Below, piece by piece: positions 1 through 10,188 of a DNA stretch of 64,000 bases; position 1 is the stretch's first letter; the number at the start of each line of letters is the position of its first letter. The notes under the pieces were generated by a model, which had not been told where the DNA came from, searched no databases, and worked only from the letters and a program-made list of their open reading frames with translations. Source of the DNA: Holophagales bacterium. GTDB lineage: Bacteria; Acidobacteriota; Thermoanaerobaculia; Multivoradales; Multivoraceae. A program made the translations under genes and the position numbers. The DNA is taken from positions 81,240 to 145,239 of the forward strand of contig VXSP01000046.1 in the NCBI GenBank assembly GCA_009837885.1. The letters run 5' to 3'.

Positions 1-485
1 GTTTCGACCTGGCGACGCGCGTGCTGTGGGGAACACCCGCGACGCCGCTGCCGGCCACGGAGTACACCTACACGGCGACGGATGCAGACGGCGATGTGGT
101 GACCCTTTCGTTCTCGATCACGGTGAAGGCGGCGGTCAGGGACGATGCTGCCGTCGTGTCGGTCCTGGGCCTCCCGTCGAAGATGGTCGCTGGCGAGGCA
201 GCGACGGTGACGCTGACGGTGAGGAACACCGGAACGACGACGTGGACGCCTTTCGGGGGCTACGGTCTCGGCTCGCAGAGTCCGCAGGACAACGACACCT
301 GGGGGCTCCGGAGGGCGCCCCTCTACGGGAGCGTGGCGCCGAACGAGACGGTCACCTTCGAGTTCCCGATCACGGCGCCGGGGACACCGGGCAGCTACCC
401 GTTCGAGTGGCGAATGGTCCGCGACCCCGGGGGGTGGTTCGGAGCGGGGACGGGGGAGTCCACGGTCACGGTGGAGAACCCGTGA
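1..485 (+). CDS. 3' end of a secreted protein with an NBR1-like Ig domain (5' truncated)
   Basis: The frame is open from the window edge, so the N-terminus lies outside. The first visible stretch has a TATDADGD motif followed by a beta strand, as in cadherin/Ig-type repeat domains of bacterial surface proteins. The last ~105 residues look like the Ig-like domain first described in NBR1: a VTLTVRNTGTTTW core, a GSVAPNETVTF strand and a terminal YPFEWRMV strand. Such domains are usually found on secreted or surface enzymes and adhesins as binding modules. The catalytic or main part is not visible, so no function is assigned. Stop is TGA at 483-485. Confidence 0.6.
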   Translation, partial: FDLATRVLWGTPATPLPATEYTYTATDADGDVVTLSFSITVKAAVRDDAAVVSVLGLPSKMVAGEAATVTLTVRNTGTTTWTPFGGYGLGSQSPQDNDTWGLRRAPLYGSVAPNETVTFEFPITAPGTPGSYPFEWRMVRDPGGWFGAGTGESTVTVENP

Positions 486-609
486 TTCGGTGGGCCGGGC
501 GGAGGGTCCCGCTCCGCCCGCTATGCTCTCGGATCGCGCGGTGTCGGCCGGCACCCGGCTGCTGACGGCGCGACGCAGACTTCGATCACGAACCACAAGG
601 GGGCCGAGA

Positions 610-2046
610 GTGAGACCGGAAGACGGCGCATCTCGCTTGTCCGAGGCCGAGCGGGACGACCTGCGGGTCGGCCTGCGGATGGCTCACCCGCCCGACCCGG
701 CGGCTCTCGCAGCGGAGCGGCGGCAACTGGCCGACCTGGAGCAGGCGCCCCGGACGGCGCGCTGGCGCTCCTTCGCCGGATTGATCGGCCCGGGCTACAT
801 GCAGAGCGCGATGACCCTCGGCAGCGGCACGGCGGCCTCCGCCCTGTTCGCCGGGGCGGTCTTCGGCTATCAGCTTCTGTGGGTCGCGCCGCTCGCCATG
901 CTGCTGGGGCTGGTCATGCTCTCCGCGGTCGCCCACCAGACCCTGTCGACGGGCCTGCGGCCGTTCGACGCGATGCGCCGCTTCGCGGGGGCGCCGCTGG
1001 CCTGGAGCTGGGCCCTGGGCGCGCTGATCGCGTCGATCGTCTGGCACTTCCCCCAGTACGCGCTGGCTTCGGCGGTGCTGGTCGACCTCGGCGAAGCGGC
1101 CGGGATCGAGGGGTTGCCGGCCGCGGGTCTCGGCTTCGTCGTTCTCGTCTGGGCCGTGCTGATCTCATCGCTCTATGGCCGGCGGCCCGAGTTGATTCGC
1201 GTCTACGAGCGGCTTCTGCGCTACATGGTGTGGGGAATTGTCGTCTGCTTCGCCTGGGTCGTTTTCCGCACGGGAATCTCGGACTGGGGAGGGCTGATCC
1301 GCGGCTTTACGGGCTTCGCAATTCCCGGGGAGCGGAACGGCGTGCTCGGAGTGACAGTGATTCTGAGCGGCCTCTCGGCCGCGGTCGGAATCAACATGGT
1401 CTTCCTCTACCCGTACTCACTGCTCGCCCGAGGCTGGTCGAGGGAGCACAGGTCCCTGGCGCGGTTCGACCTGTGGACCGGGACCTTCGTGCCGTACGTC
1501 CTGGCCGCGAGCCTGATGGTGATCGCCGCCGCGAACACGATTCACCTCGATCCGTCCTACGATGGTGTGCGGCTGAGCCCGGTGGAGGCGGCGCAGTCCC
1601 TGGCGGCCGTCGCGGGCCCGGCCGTGGGGCGCGTGGTGTTCGACCTGGGCGTGCTCGGCATGGCCCTGTCGACGATCACCCTGCACATGCTGGCGACCGG
1701 GTTCGTGGCCTGCGAGTTGTTCGGTTGGGAGTTCGGCAGCAAGAGGCATCGGTTGGCCATGCTGCTTCCCGCGCCCGGTGCGCTCGGGCCGGTGTTCTGG
1801 GGCGACATCGCGGTCTGGCTGGCGGTGCCGACGAACATCGTCTGCGGTCTGTTCCTGCCGGCCGCGTACATCGGCTTCGTCATCCTGCAGCGGAGACGCG
1901 GCTACCTGGGCGACGACCGTCCGGCTGGCGCCCGGGGCTGGCTGTGGTGGGGCGGAATGGTCGCGGTGACTCTCTTCCTGACCGGCTTCATGGCCTGGTA
2001 CGTCTGGACCCAGGGTCCGTCGTACTTCGGGCGATTCGCCGGCTGA
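610..2046 (+). CDS. Divergent Nramp-family metal transporter
   Basis: A polytopic inner-membrane protein of 478 residues with about 11-12 hydrophobic segments and the overall Nramp layout. The first membrane segment has GPGYMQSAMTLGSG where canonical Nramps have a DPGN metal-binding motif. The later segment has GINMVFLYPYS where they have MPH. Known Nramps carry Mn, Fe or other divalent metals by proton symport. With both signature motifs changed the substrate here is uncertain. An upstream ATG at 490 is possible, but the GTG at 610 has a purine-rich AAGGGGG run about 8 nt upstream and begins where hydrophilic family sequence starts. Ends 18 nt before the ABC cassette. Confidence 0.6.
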   Translation: MRPEDGASRLSEAERDDLRVGLRMAHPPDPAALAAERRQLADLEQAPRTARWRSFAGLIGPGYMQSAMTLGSGTAASALFAGAVFGYQLLWVAPLAMLLGLVMLSAVAHQTLSTGLRPFDAMRRFAGAPLAWSWALGALIASIVWHFPQYALASAVLVDLGEAAGIEGLPAAGLGFVVLVWAVLISSLYGRRPELIRVYERLLRYMVWGIVVCFAWVVFRTGISDWGGLIRGFTGFAIPGERNGVLGVTVILSGLSAAVGINMVFLYPYSLLARGWSREHRSLARFDLWTGTFVPYVLAASLMVIAAANTIHLDPSYDGVRLSPVEAAQSLAAVAGPAVGRVVFDLGVLGMALSTITLHMLATGFVACELFGWEFGSKRHRLAMLLPAPGALGPVFWGDIAVWLAVPTNIVCGLFLPAAYIGFVILQRRRGYLGDDRPAGARGWLWWGGMVAVTLFLTGFMAWYVWTQGPSYFGRFAG

Positions 2047-2064
2047 GTCGCGACCGGCCGGGCG

Positions 2065-2795
<731 letters not shown>

Positions 2796-2799
<4 letters not shown>

Positions 2800-3749
2800 G
2801 GAGTCTCCGTCGGACGCCCCAGTCCTTGTGGGTGATGTTGACGGTCGCCGCCCTGGCCGGCGTGATGAGCTTTGTCTCGGAGCCGTTCGCGAGCGCGGAC
2901 AATCTCTTCAACGTCAGCCGCAACTTCGCCTTCATCGGGCTGATCGCCCTGGGCCAGACGGCTGTGATCGCGACCGGTGGGATCGACCTCTCGGTCGGCT
3001 CGGTGATGGGGCTCGCGGGGATCGTCACCGGACTCGTTCTGGGTTCGGGACAGCCCCTGGCGCTGGCCGCGGCCGCGGGCCTGGGGTGTGCGCTCCTGTG
3101 TGGGCTCGTGAACGGCGCCCTCGTGGGGTACCTCCGGCTGTCGCCGTTCGTCGTCACGCTCGGCATGCTGAGCATCGCCCGGTCGCTGGCTCTGGTGGTC
3201 TCGAACAACAGGATGATCCATGACTTCGGTCCCGACGAGGATCTCGTGCTTGCTCTCGGCGGCGGACGCTTCCTGGGGCTCGCGAACCCGGTCTGGTTGC
3301 TCCTGGTTGCCGCGCTCGGCGCCGCGGCCTGGTTTCGATACAGCCGGCTGGCACGCCATGTCCTCGCCGTCGGCGGCAACGAGGTCTCGACGCGCCTGGC
3401 GGGGATACCCGTAGCCCGGGTCAAGCTCACGGTGTACGTCCTGAGTTCCCTGCTCGCCGGGGTATCGGCGATCCTGATGATCGGCTGGTTGGGAGCGGTG
3501 ACGAATGCACTCGGTCAGGGCTACGAATTGCGCGTGATCGCCTCGGCGGTGATCGGCGGCGCGAACCTGATGGGAGGTGAGGGGGGCGCGTTCGGCGCCG
3601 TGGCCGGTGCGGCCCTGATCGAACTGATCCGCAACAGCCTGCTGCTGCTGGGCGTGGATCCCTACTGGCAGGGAGCGTTTGTCGGCGGGTCGATCGTCGT
3701 CGCTATGCTCGTCGAGCGGGTGCGGCGGGGCCGACAGGCCGCTGGTTGA
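2796..3749 (+). CDS. Sugar ABC transporter, permease subunit (RbsC-like)
   Basis: Inner-membrane subunit, 317 residues, with 8-10 hydrophobic helices. GGIDLSVGSVMGL and, near the C-terminus, VIASAVIGGANLMGGEGG are the conserved blocks of the RbsC/BPD_transp_2 family. The GTG start at 2796 overlaps the ATPase stop as GTGA, giving direct translational coupling. The substrate cannot be read from the sequence; ribose-, fructose- or galactose-like sugars are usual for the family. Confidence 0.88.
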
Positions 3750-3800
3750 AGCCGGGGGGAGGAGCCCGCGTCTGCTCGGGAGTTCGAAGGGGAGTTGCAA

Positions 3801-4844
3801 GTGAGCTGGAAGAGGAAGCTGCGGAGCGGGCGAAGCACCCGTGGGCGCCGCCGGATGCCGGCGGGGCTCGTTGTCCTCTCGCTACTGGCGGTGGCCGGCT
3901 GCGGGCGGGAAGAAGGGGGCTACACCTTCGCACTGGTGCCCAAGGCAATGAACAACCCGTTCTTCGACTTCGCTCGCGACGGCTGCATGCAGGCGGCGGA
4001 GGATCTCGACGGCGTGGAGTGCCTGTACATCGGTCCGAGCGAGCACACGGAGGCGGATCAGGTCCAGGTGGTGGAAGACCTGATCACCCGCCGCGTCGAC
4101 GGTGTTGCCGTGTCGCCCTCGAACGCGGTCGCGATGGCCAGGGTGCTGGTGCGGGCGAGGGACTCCGGCATCCCGGTGATCACCTGGGACTCCGATCTAC
4201 TGGCCGAGGATGCCGGGCTGCGGACCACCTACATCGGCACCGAGAACCGCGCGATGGGCGTCGAGCAGGCGAAGCTGCTTCAGGCGCTGAAGCCGGAAGG
4301 GGGCAGCATCTGCATTCAGTCCGGCGGGGCCGCGGCGATGAACCACAACGAGCGGATGCAGGGGCTCCGGGACACGCTGGCCGGTGTGGTGTCAGCCGCA
4401 CCGCCGGGGGAGCGGCTCGAGGGTCAGAACGGCTGGACGGAGGTCGCGGCCTGTCCGCTCTACACGAACGACGACTTCCCGCTCGCCGTGCAGCAGATGG
4501 CCGATGTGCTGGCCTCGGAGCCTGACCTCGACGTGTTCGCGATCACGGGCGGCTTCCCGCAGTTCGTGGACCAGGCCTACCGGCAGGCGGTCGAGCCCTA
4601 CCGGGAGAGGATCGAGTCCCTGGACCTCGTGATCATCGGCGCCGACGTGCTGCCGATGCAGTTGGACCTGCTGGTCGAGGGGCTCAGTCACGGCCAGGTC
4701 GGGCAGCGGCCCTACGCCATGGGCTACCGGTCGATGGAGGTGCTGCTGGAACTGGTGAGCGGCGGATCGGTCGAGGACCCGATCTACACCGGTCTGGACG
4801 TGTTGACCGGCGCTGAAGACGTCGAGGCGTTCAGGGCCCGCTAG
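3801..4844 (+). CDS. Sugar-binding lipoprotein of the ABC importer
   Basis: Substrate-binding protein of the periplasmic-binding-protein type 1 fold, 347 residues. The N-terminus has a basic stretch, a hydrophobic run and a lipobox ending VAGC (Cys34), so it should be lipidated. The mature protein has typical blocks: FALVPKAMNNPFF near the start, then a VDGVAVSPSNA loop and TWDSD. The GTG at 3801 is 6 nt from a GGGGAG ribosome site; a TTG at 3795 is the alternative. It completes the ATPase-permease-receptor cassette. Its TAG stop shares four bases with the converging VWFA gene. Confidence 0.85.
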   Translation: MSWKRKLRSGRSTRGRRRMPAGLVVLSLLAVAGCGREEGGYTFALVPKAMNNPFFDFARDGCMQAAEDLDGVECLYIGPSEHTEADQVQVVEDLITRRVDGVAVSPSNAVAMARVLVRARDSGIPVITWDSDLLAEDAGLRTTYIGTENRAMGVEQAKLLQALKPEGGSICIQSGGAAAMNHNERMQGLRDTLAGVVSAAPPGERLEGQNGWTEVAACPLYTNDDFPLAVQQMADVLASEPDLDVFAITGGFPQFVDQAYRQAVEPYRERIESLDLVIIGADVLPMQLDLLVEGLSHGQVGQRPYAMGYRSMEVLLELVSGGSVEDPIYTGLDVLTGAEDVEAFRAR

Positions 4845-6625
4845 CCGGCAGGCAACTCGACGTCCCGAACCAGGTAGCTGCCCCGCCCGGAGGCCTCGTC
4901 CCGGACCCCGACCGCGACCGAGAACCTCCCCGGCGGCAGGTCGACGTTCACGACAACGGTCTTGGTCTGGCCGATCTCTGGCAACTCCGCTTCCATCAAG
5001 GTCAGGGTCTTCTGCCGCATCGGCGTGCGGCGGCCGTCTTCCCCTTCGGCAACGAGGAAGATGCGCACCGCTCCGGAGGCGCCCGACGGTCCGGGAAGCA
5101 GGGTGACGGCCGATACGGGAACCCGTACTCCCACGGGAAGCGTCCTTCGGCCCGGTTCGGTTCCGGGCGAGGTTTCGCCGAACGTCACTTCTGCGGCGAG
5201 CGGATTGGTCTGTTCGTCCAGCTTCAGCGCCGCAAACAGACGGTCGGCCAGTCGCTGATCGGCCGACTTCAGAATGTAGGAGCGGCGGTACCGCACCTGC
5301 CAGCCCTTTGCCTGCCTGGTCAGACGCACTTCGACCTGGCGAATCGGATGGCGACGGTCGGGCGGCGCCCGATAGCCCAGGGAGTAGTAGGAACCAAAGT
5401 CGGACGCAATCCCCTCGAGCGCTTCGGCAGGGTTCGGCTGGTTGAAGACCGCGCGGCCTCCGGTCTCGTCCGCCAGAAGGCTGAGAGTCGCCTGCAGGTT
5501 GTCGACGCGCAGGCGGTCGTTCTCGGTGCTGGGCACGAGCACGGTCGACAACCGCGAATCTCTGGTCCCACCGAAGTCGCCCACCTCGCTGACCGGGCCG
5601 GCGAGAGTCGGATCGGTGGCCGACGAGGCTCGAACGCCGCCAGCGTCGACAGGATAGATGGTGACCCGATTCGCGTTGCTGAAGGAGCTGAAGCGGTTGA
5701 ATCGGGTCGTGTCGTCCCACTCGCGGTCGAGGGCGCCCGTCTCCGACTGCCGATCCGCGCAGATTTGGCCCAGATAGTGGAACAAGTCGGCCCCGGGGCG
5801 TTGAGGCAGTCCGTCACTGACGTAGACGAGCGCTTTGGGGCCCGGGAGACCGCCGAGGGCAGTCGCCAGTTCGGCAAGCGAAGCCAGGGAGGTCCCAGCC
5901 CGGGTTTGCATCTCCGCCGCGTACTGGCCGGCGGCGCCGAGGAGCGCGGGCCAGGTGTCGACGCATGGCACGCAGCCGGGATTGAACTCGCTGGCGGGAG
6001 GCTGGATGCACGTCTCGTAGGTGGTCCGGATCTCGTCCAGGGTGCGTCTGCGCAGCAGGTCGTCGTCATGGAGACCGGAGCGCGGCTCCCCACGCAGTTG
6101 TTCGAGGGCCCCAAGGAGTTCTCGCGGGTCGTCCGTGAAGGGAACCCGGACGTTCAGCTCCGGATCACCGGTGGCGAGCAGGAAGCGGATGCCGCCGCCC
6201 TGGTCGCGGCGGGCGCTGAGGAAGGAGGCGAGGTCGTCTTCGATGCGCAGCAGGTTGCCGTGCCTGGTGCGATAGCGGTCGACGTAGAGTGCCACCATCA
6301 AGGGGGCGTCGGTGTCCGCCTCCGGTTCGCCGCCATCGCTCCATTCCGGCTCCTCACGGGCGGCGGCGTTCAGGAAGTTGGTGATTTCGACCAACTCGCC
6401 GTTCTCGTAGACCTCGAAGTCGGCGGCGGTGAGGTCGGCGATCGGCCTGCCCCGGCGGTTCGTAACGTGTACGTCGATGTTCACGATGCTCACGTTCACC
6501 TGCTCTGCGACCGTCGCGGCCGGGGTTTCCGGGCGTTCCTGCCGCTGGGCGCCGGCCGGCACGGCGGCCAGGGGCAGCGTGAACAAGGCCGCGATGAGTC
6601 GCCCGCAACGGCGAGTCGGAGCCAT
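4841..6625 (-). CDS. Secreted acidobacterial-type VWFA-domain protein
   Basis: 594 residues with a Sec signal peptide ending near PAGAQ. Immediately after it comes VNVSIVNIDVHVTNRRG and ADFEVYENG, the hallmark start of the VWFA-related domain described for Acidobacteria. A VWA-like domain follows (LMVALYVD, then ALVYVSDG), and the C-terminal third is rich in beta strands. Such proteins are numerous in Acidobacteria and are presumed to mediate surface protein contacts; no precise role is established. The MIDAS metal site is not clearly canonical. This gene is the best taxonomic clue in the window. It is divergent from the PIG-L gene and convergent with the sugar-binding lipoprotein. Confidence 0.85.
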   Translation of the reverse strand: MAPTRRCGRLIAALFTLPLAAVPAGAQRQERPETPAATVAEQVNVSIVNIDVHVTNRRGRPIADLTAADFEVYENGELVEITNFLNAAAREEPEWSDGGEPEADTDAPLMVALYVDRYRTRHGNLLRIEDDLASFLSARRDQGGGIRFLLATGDPELNVRVPFTDDPRELLGALEQLRGEPRSGLHDDDLLRRRTLDEIRTTYETCIQPPASEFNPGCVPCVDTWPALLGAAGQYAAEMQTRAGTSLASLAELATALGGLPGPKALVYVSDGLPQRPGADLFHYLGQICADRQSETGALDREWDDTTRFNRFSSFSNANRVTIYPVDAGGVRASSATDPTLAGPVSEVGDFGGTRDSRLSTVLVPSTENDRLRVDNLQATLSLLADETGGRAVFNQPNPAEALEGIASDFGSYYSLGYRAPPDRRHPIRQVEVRLTRQAKGWQVRYRRSYILKSADQRLADRLFAALKLDEQTNPLAAEVTFGETSPGTEPGRRTLPVGVRVPVSAVTLLPGPSGASGAVRIFLVAEGEDGRRTPMRQKTLTLMEAELPEIGQTKTVVVNVDLPPGRFSVAVGVRDEASGRGSYLVRDVELPAG

Positions 6626-6645
6626 GGATTCACTATACTGGCTTG

Positions 6646-7530
6646 ATGGTCACGGCGGGCGCGAGAGGCTTGGCTCCAGCACTCTCGACCGGGTCGGGTA
6701 TGTTGCTTGCCGCCGTGGTCGGCGCCGTCGTCGCCGTGGGCTCGGTCGACGCCCAGGTCTCGCGCCCCGAACCGGAGTACAAGGGCGCCGACCGGATCGA
6801 AGAGTGGTCGGGGCGTCGCATCCTGGTCGTGACGCCGCACCCGGACGACGAGACCTTCACCTCCGGCGGCACACTGGCGATTCTGGCAGCGAACGGCAAC
6901 GACATCCGGGTAGTCGTCTACACGACGGACAATGCCGGTTCCCGTGACCCGGAAATGACGAAGGACCGCCTGAAGGCGATCCGGCGGGCCGAAGAGGAAG
7001 AGGCCTGCCGCATCCTCGGCATTCCGAAGGAGAACATCGTCTGGCTGGGCCATGACGACGGCATGCTGGAGTACGTCGACCGCCGGGACCTGACCCGTCA
7101 GGTGGCCCGGGAGATACGGCGGTTCAAGCCCGATGCCCTGTTCTCGGTCGATCCCGGTTCGCCCTACGAGCAGTACCACAAGTCGGACCATCGTTCGGGC
7201 GCGATCATCACGGTCGACGCGATCCGCGCGGCTCGCTGGCGGCTGTACTTCCCGGAGCTGGAGGCCGAGGGCTTCGAGGCGTGGAGCGTGCCCCTTGTCT
7301 TCTTCTACTACAGCGCCAACCCGAACTACACGGTCGACATCACGGCTGTGGCGGAGAAGAAGGCAAGGGCGTCGGCGGCCCACATCAGCCAGTTCGGTTC
7401 CATGGTCGACCGATACGACCCGCAGGCTGTGGACGAGCAGCGCAAGGAGTGGGCGGCGCGTCTGCTGGCCCGCGCCGAGCGCGAGAACGGCAAAGTGGTG
7501 GAGCGCTTCCGGCGTTCCACGGCATACTGA
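6646..7530 (+). CDS. PIG-L family zinc deacetylase
   Basis: 294 residues with a signal-like hydrophobic N-terminus ending near VDAQ, so probably exported. The PHPDDE motif (residues 64-69) supplies the zinc ligands and catalytic Asp of the PIG-L/LmbE fold; the later KSDHRSG provides the distal His. The family removes N-acetyl groups from glycans or small thiol conjugates; the substrate here is unknown. The ATG at 6646 directly follows an in-frame TTG at 6643. A TATACT hexamer sits at 6634-6639, but without a convincing -35 box. The next gene starts immediately after its stop. Confidence 0.8.
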   Translation: MVTAGARGLAPALSTGSGMLLAAVVGAVVAVGSVDAQVSRPEPEYKGADRIEEWSGRRILVVTPHPDDETFTSGGTLAILAANGNDIRVVVYTTDNAGSRDPEMTKDRLKAIRRAEEEEACRILGIPKENIVWLGHDDGMLEYVDRRDLTRQVAREIRRFKPDALFSVDPGSPYEQYHKSDHRSGAIITVDAIRAARWRLYFPELEAEGFEAWSVPLVFFYYSANPNYTVDITAVAEKKARASAAHISQFGSMVDRYDPQAVDEQRKEWAARLLARAERENGKVVERFRRSTAY

Positions 7531-8559
7531 GTGGCCGGGGCGGCGTCCCCGCTGGCGCTCAGCGTTCTCGACCAGTGCCCGGTGCGGGCGGGAAGCACTC
7601 CCGCGGACGCGATCCGCGAGGCGGTGAAGCTGGCGCGGGCGACGGATCGCCTCGGGTATCGGCGGTACTGGCTGGCTGAGCATCACAACTCGCAATCGCT
7701 CGCCTGCGCCGCGCCGGAGGCGCTGATCGGCCAGGTCGCCGCGGCGACCAGCCGCATCCGGGTGGGCTCCGGAGGCGTCATGCTGAGTCACTACAGTGCG
7801 CTCAAGGTGGCCGAGGTGTTCCGCATGCTGGAGACGCTCTACCCGGGTCGAATCGACCTGGGAATCGGCAGGGCGCCGGGGTCGGACCGGTTCACGGCGC
7901 ACCTGCTTGCTCATGGGCCGGGGCGCCTCGGTGTGCAGCACTACCCGGAACAGGTCGCCGACCTTCTCGGGTACCTGGGCCGGGGCCACGAGGACGACCG
8001 GCTGAACGGGGTCCGGGCGATGCCCCTGGGAGATACGCAACCGGAGGTGTGGCTCCTGGGCTCGAGCCTCGGTTCCGCGCGGTTCGCCGCCTACTTCGGC
8101 TGTCCCTTCAGCTTCGCCCACTTCATTCAGCCCCGCGACGCCGAGGCCGCGCTCGAGCTCTACCGGAAGGAGTACCGTCCGTCGGACAGTCATCCCGAAC
8201 CGCGGGCGAGCGTCGGCGTCAGCGCGATGGTCGCGGACACGGACGAGGAGGCGAACCGGCAGTCGCTCAGCCGGTTCCTGTGGTGGATCCGGCTGACCCA
8301 GGGCCAGCCGGGCCCGTTCCCGAGCCTGGAAGAGGCGGAAGCCCACGACTTCACCGAGGCGGACCGGGCCGTGCAGCGGAAGATGCGGGCGCGCAGCCTG
8401 GTCGGAGCGCCGGACGCGGTGGCCGCGCGGGCCCGGGAGTTGGCGGAACGTCTGGGAGTAGCCGAACTCGTCGTGCTGACGATCTGTCCGAGCTTCGAGG
8501 CGAGGCTGCGCTCCTACGAGCTACTGGCCGGGGCCGTGGGACTCGTCGGGCATGGTTGA
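7531..8559 (+). CDS. Luciferase-like flavin-dependent monooxygenase (MsnO8 type)
   Basis: 342 residues of the bacterial-luciferase-like TIM-barrel family. Recognisable blocks: YWLAEHHNSQSLAC early, then IRVGSGGVMLSHYS and the ETLYPGRIDLGIGRAPG block that marks the LLM/MsnO8 subgroup. Family members use reduced FMN or F420 to oxidise small molecules; the substrate is unknown. The GTG start directly abuts the PIG-L stop, so the two genes are co-transcribed. Confidence 0.85.
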   Translation: MAGAASPLALSVLDQCPVRAGSTPADAIREAVKLARATDRLGYRRYWLAEHHNSQSLACAAPEALIGQVAAATSRIRVGSGGVMLSHYSALKVAEVFRMLETLYPGRIDLGIGRAPGSDRFTAHLLAHGPGRLGVQHYPEQVADLLGYLGRGHEDDRLNGVRAMPLGDTQPEVWLLGSSLGSARFAAYFGCPFSFAHFIQPRDAEAALELYRKEYRPSDSHPEPRASVGVSAMVADTDEEANRQSLSRFLWWIRLTQGQPGPFPSLEEAEAHDFTEADRAVQRKMRARSLVGAPDAVAARARELAERLGVAELVVLTICPSFEARLRSYELLAGAVGLVGHG

Positions 8560-8611
8560 CAGCCCAGCGCGGAAGCCAGAGGATCCGGGAGTTCCCGGGA
8601 GGTCCTGAACG

Positions 8612-10150
8612 ATGACGATGGCAGAAAAGCGAATCGAGCACGACGAGAACGCGGCTGGAACCGTGCGGGAGCTGTTTCCCGCCTCGAGCGGCCTCGACTT
8701 TCGCGTCGCCGACCTGTCCCTGGCCGCATCCGGCAGGAGGCAGATCGAACTTGCCGAGCACGAGATGCCCGGTCTGATGGAGTTGCGCCGGCGCTACCGC
8801 TCGGAGCAGCCTCTTCGCGGCGCGCGGGTAACCGGCAGTCTCCACATGACGGTCCAGACGGCGGTGTTGATCGAGACGCTGGTCGACCTGGGCGCCGAAG
8901 TGCGGTGGGCCTCCTGCAACATCTTCTCGACCCAGGATGAAGCCGCCGCGGCGGTGGTCGTGGGCCGGCCGGAAACCGGAGGCACTCCGGAGGAACCGAC
9001 GGGAGTACCGGTCTTCGCCTGGAAGGGCGAAACCCTGGCCGAGTACTGGTGGTGCACCTTGCGGGCACTGGACTGGCCGAACGAGAGCGGTCCGAACCTG
9101 CTCGTCGACGACGGCGGCGACGCCACGCTGCTCATTCACCGCGGCGTCGAGTATGAGCAGGCCGGGGCCGTGCCGGCCTTCGACGAGGACAACGAGCCCG
9201 AGGAGTGGGGGGTCATTCTCGAACTGATCCGGCGGGTGAGAACCTGGGACCCCGGCTACTTCTCACGCATGGCGGAGGGGCTTCAGGGGATAAGCGAGGA
9301 GACGACGACCGGCGTTCACCGGCTCTACGAACTCGAGGAAGCAGGGTCCCTGCTCTGTCCGGCGATCAACGTGAACGACTCGGTTACCAAGTCCAAGTTC
9401 GACAACATCTACGGTTGCCGGCACTCGCTGATCGACGGCCTGAACCGCGCCACGGACCTGATGCTCGGCGGCAAGTCGGCGGTCGTCTGCGGCTACGGCG
9501 AGGTCGGCAAGGGTTGCGCCCAGTCGCTGCGTGGCCAGGGCTGCCGGGTGATCGTCACCGAGATCGACCCAATCTGCGCTCTCCAGGCGGCCATGGAGGG
9601 CTATCAGGTGGCCCGGCTGGAAGACGTGGTGGAGACCGCGGACATCTTCGTCACCTGCACCGGGAACCGGAACGTCATCAGCGCCGGGCACATGGCGCGG
9701 ATGAAGAACAAGGCCGTGGTCGGCAACATCGGCCACTTCGACAACGAGATAGATATCGCGGGTCTCAAGCGGTTGCCGGGCGTACGGAGCCGGAACATCA
9801 AGGATCAGGTCGACGAGTGGGTCTTTCCGGACGGCCGGAGCCTCCTCGTGCTGGCCGAGGGCCGGTTGCTGAACCTGGGCTGCGCGACGGGCCACCCGAG
9901 CTTCGTCATGTCGACTTCGTTCGCCAACCAGGTTCTGGCTCAGATCGACCTCCATCGGACCGCCCGGTCGAAAACGAATCGGTCGAAGGAGAACCGGGTG
10001 TACCTGCTGCCGCGGGAGCTCGACGAGGAGGTCGCCCGCCTGCATCTGGATCACCTGGGCGTTCGGTTGACCGAACTCAGCGAGGAGCAGGCGGCGTACA
10101 TCGGAGTGCCTGTCGGCGGCCCGTACAAGCGGGACGACTATCGCTACTGA
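8612..10150 (+). CDS. ahcY: Adenosylhomocysteinase
   Basis: Cytoplasmic enzyme that splits S-adenosylhomocysteine to adenosine and homocysteine, clearing the product of SAM-dependent methylation. At 512 residues it is of the long bacterial type, with the extra segment around DDGGDATLLIHRGVEYE. Seen: the substrate-binding VNDSVTKSKFDN block, the NAD-binding GYGEVGKG motif and the C-terminal lobe ending in YKRDDYRY that completes the NAD site of the neighbouring subunit. ATG 8612 follows a GGGAGG ribosome site. metK, the other half of the SAM cycle, lies at 26.9 kb. Confidence 0.96.
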   Translation: MTMAEKRIEHDENAAGTVRELFPASSGLDFRVADLSLAASGRRQIELAEHEMPGLMELRRRYRSEQPLRGARVTGSLHMTVQTAVLIETLVDLGAEVRWASCNIFSTQDEAAAAVVVGRPETGGTPEEPTGVPVFAWKGETLAEYWWCTLRALDWPNESGPNLLVDDGGDATLLIHRGVEYEQAGAVPAFDEDNEPEEWGVILELIRRVRTWDPGYFSRMAEGLQGISEETTTGVHRLYELEEAGSLLCPAINVNDSVTKSKFDNIYGCRHSLIDGLNRATDLMLGGKSAVVCGYGEVGKGCAQSLRGQGCRVIVTEIDPICALQAAMEGYQVARLEDVVETADIFVTCTGNRNVISAGHMARMKNKAVVGNIGHFDNEIDIAGLKRLPGVRSRNIKDQVDEWVFPDGRSLLVLAEGRLLNLGCATGHPSFVMSTSFANQVLAQIDLHRTARSKTNRSKENRVYLLPRELDEEVARLHLDHLGVRLTELSEEQAAYIGVPVGGPYKRDDYRY

Positions 10151-10188
10151 CGTGCCCCGGTTCCGCATCGGAACAGGGGCGGTACGAG

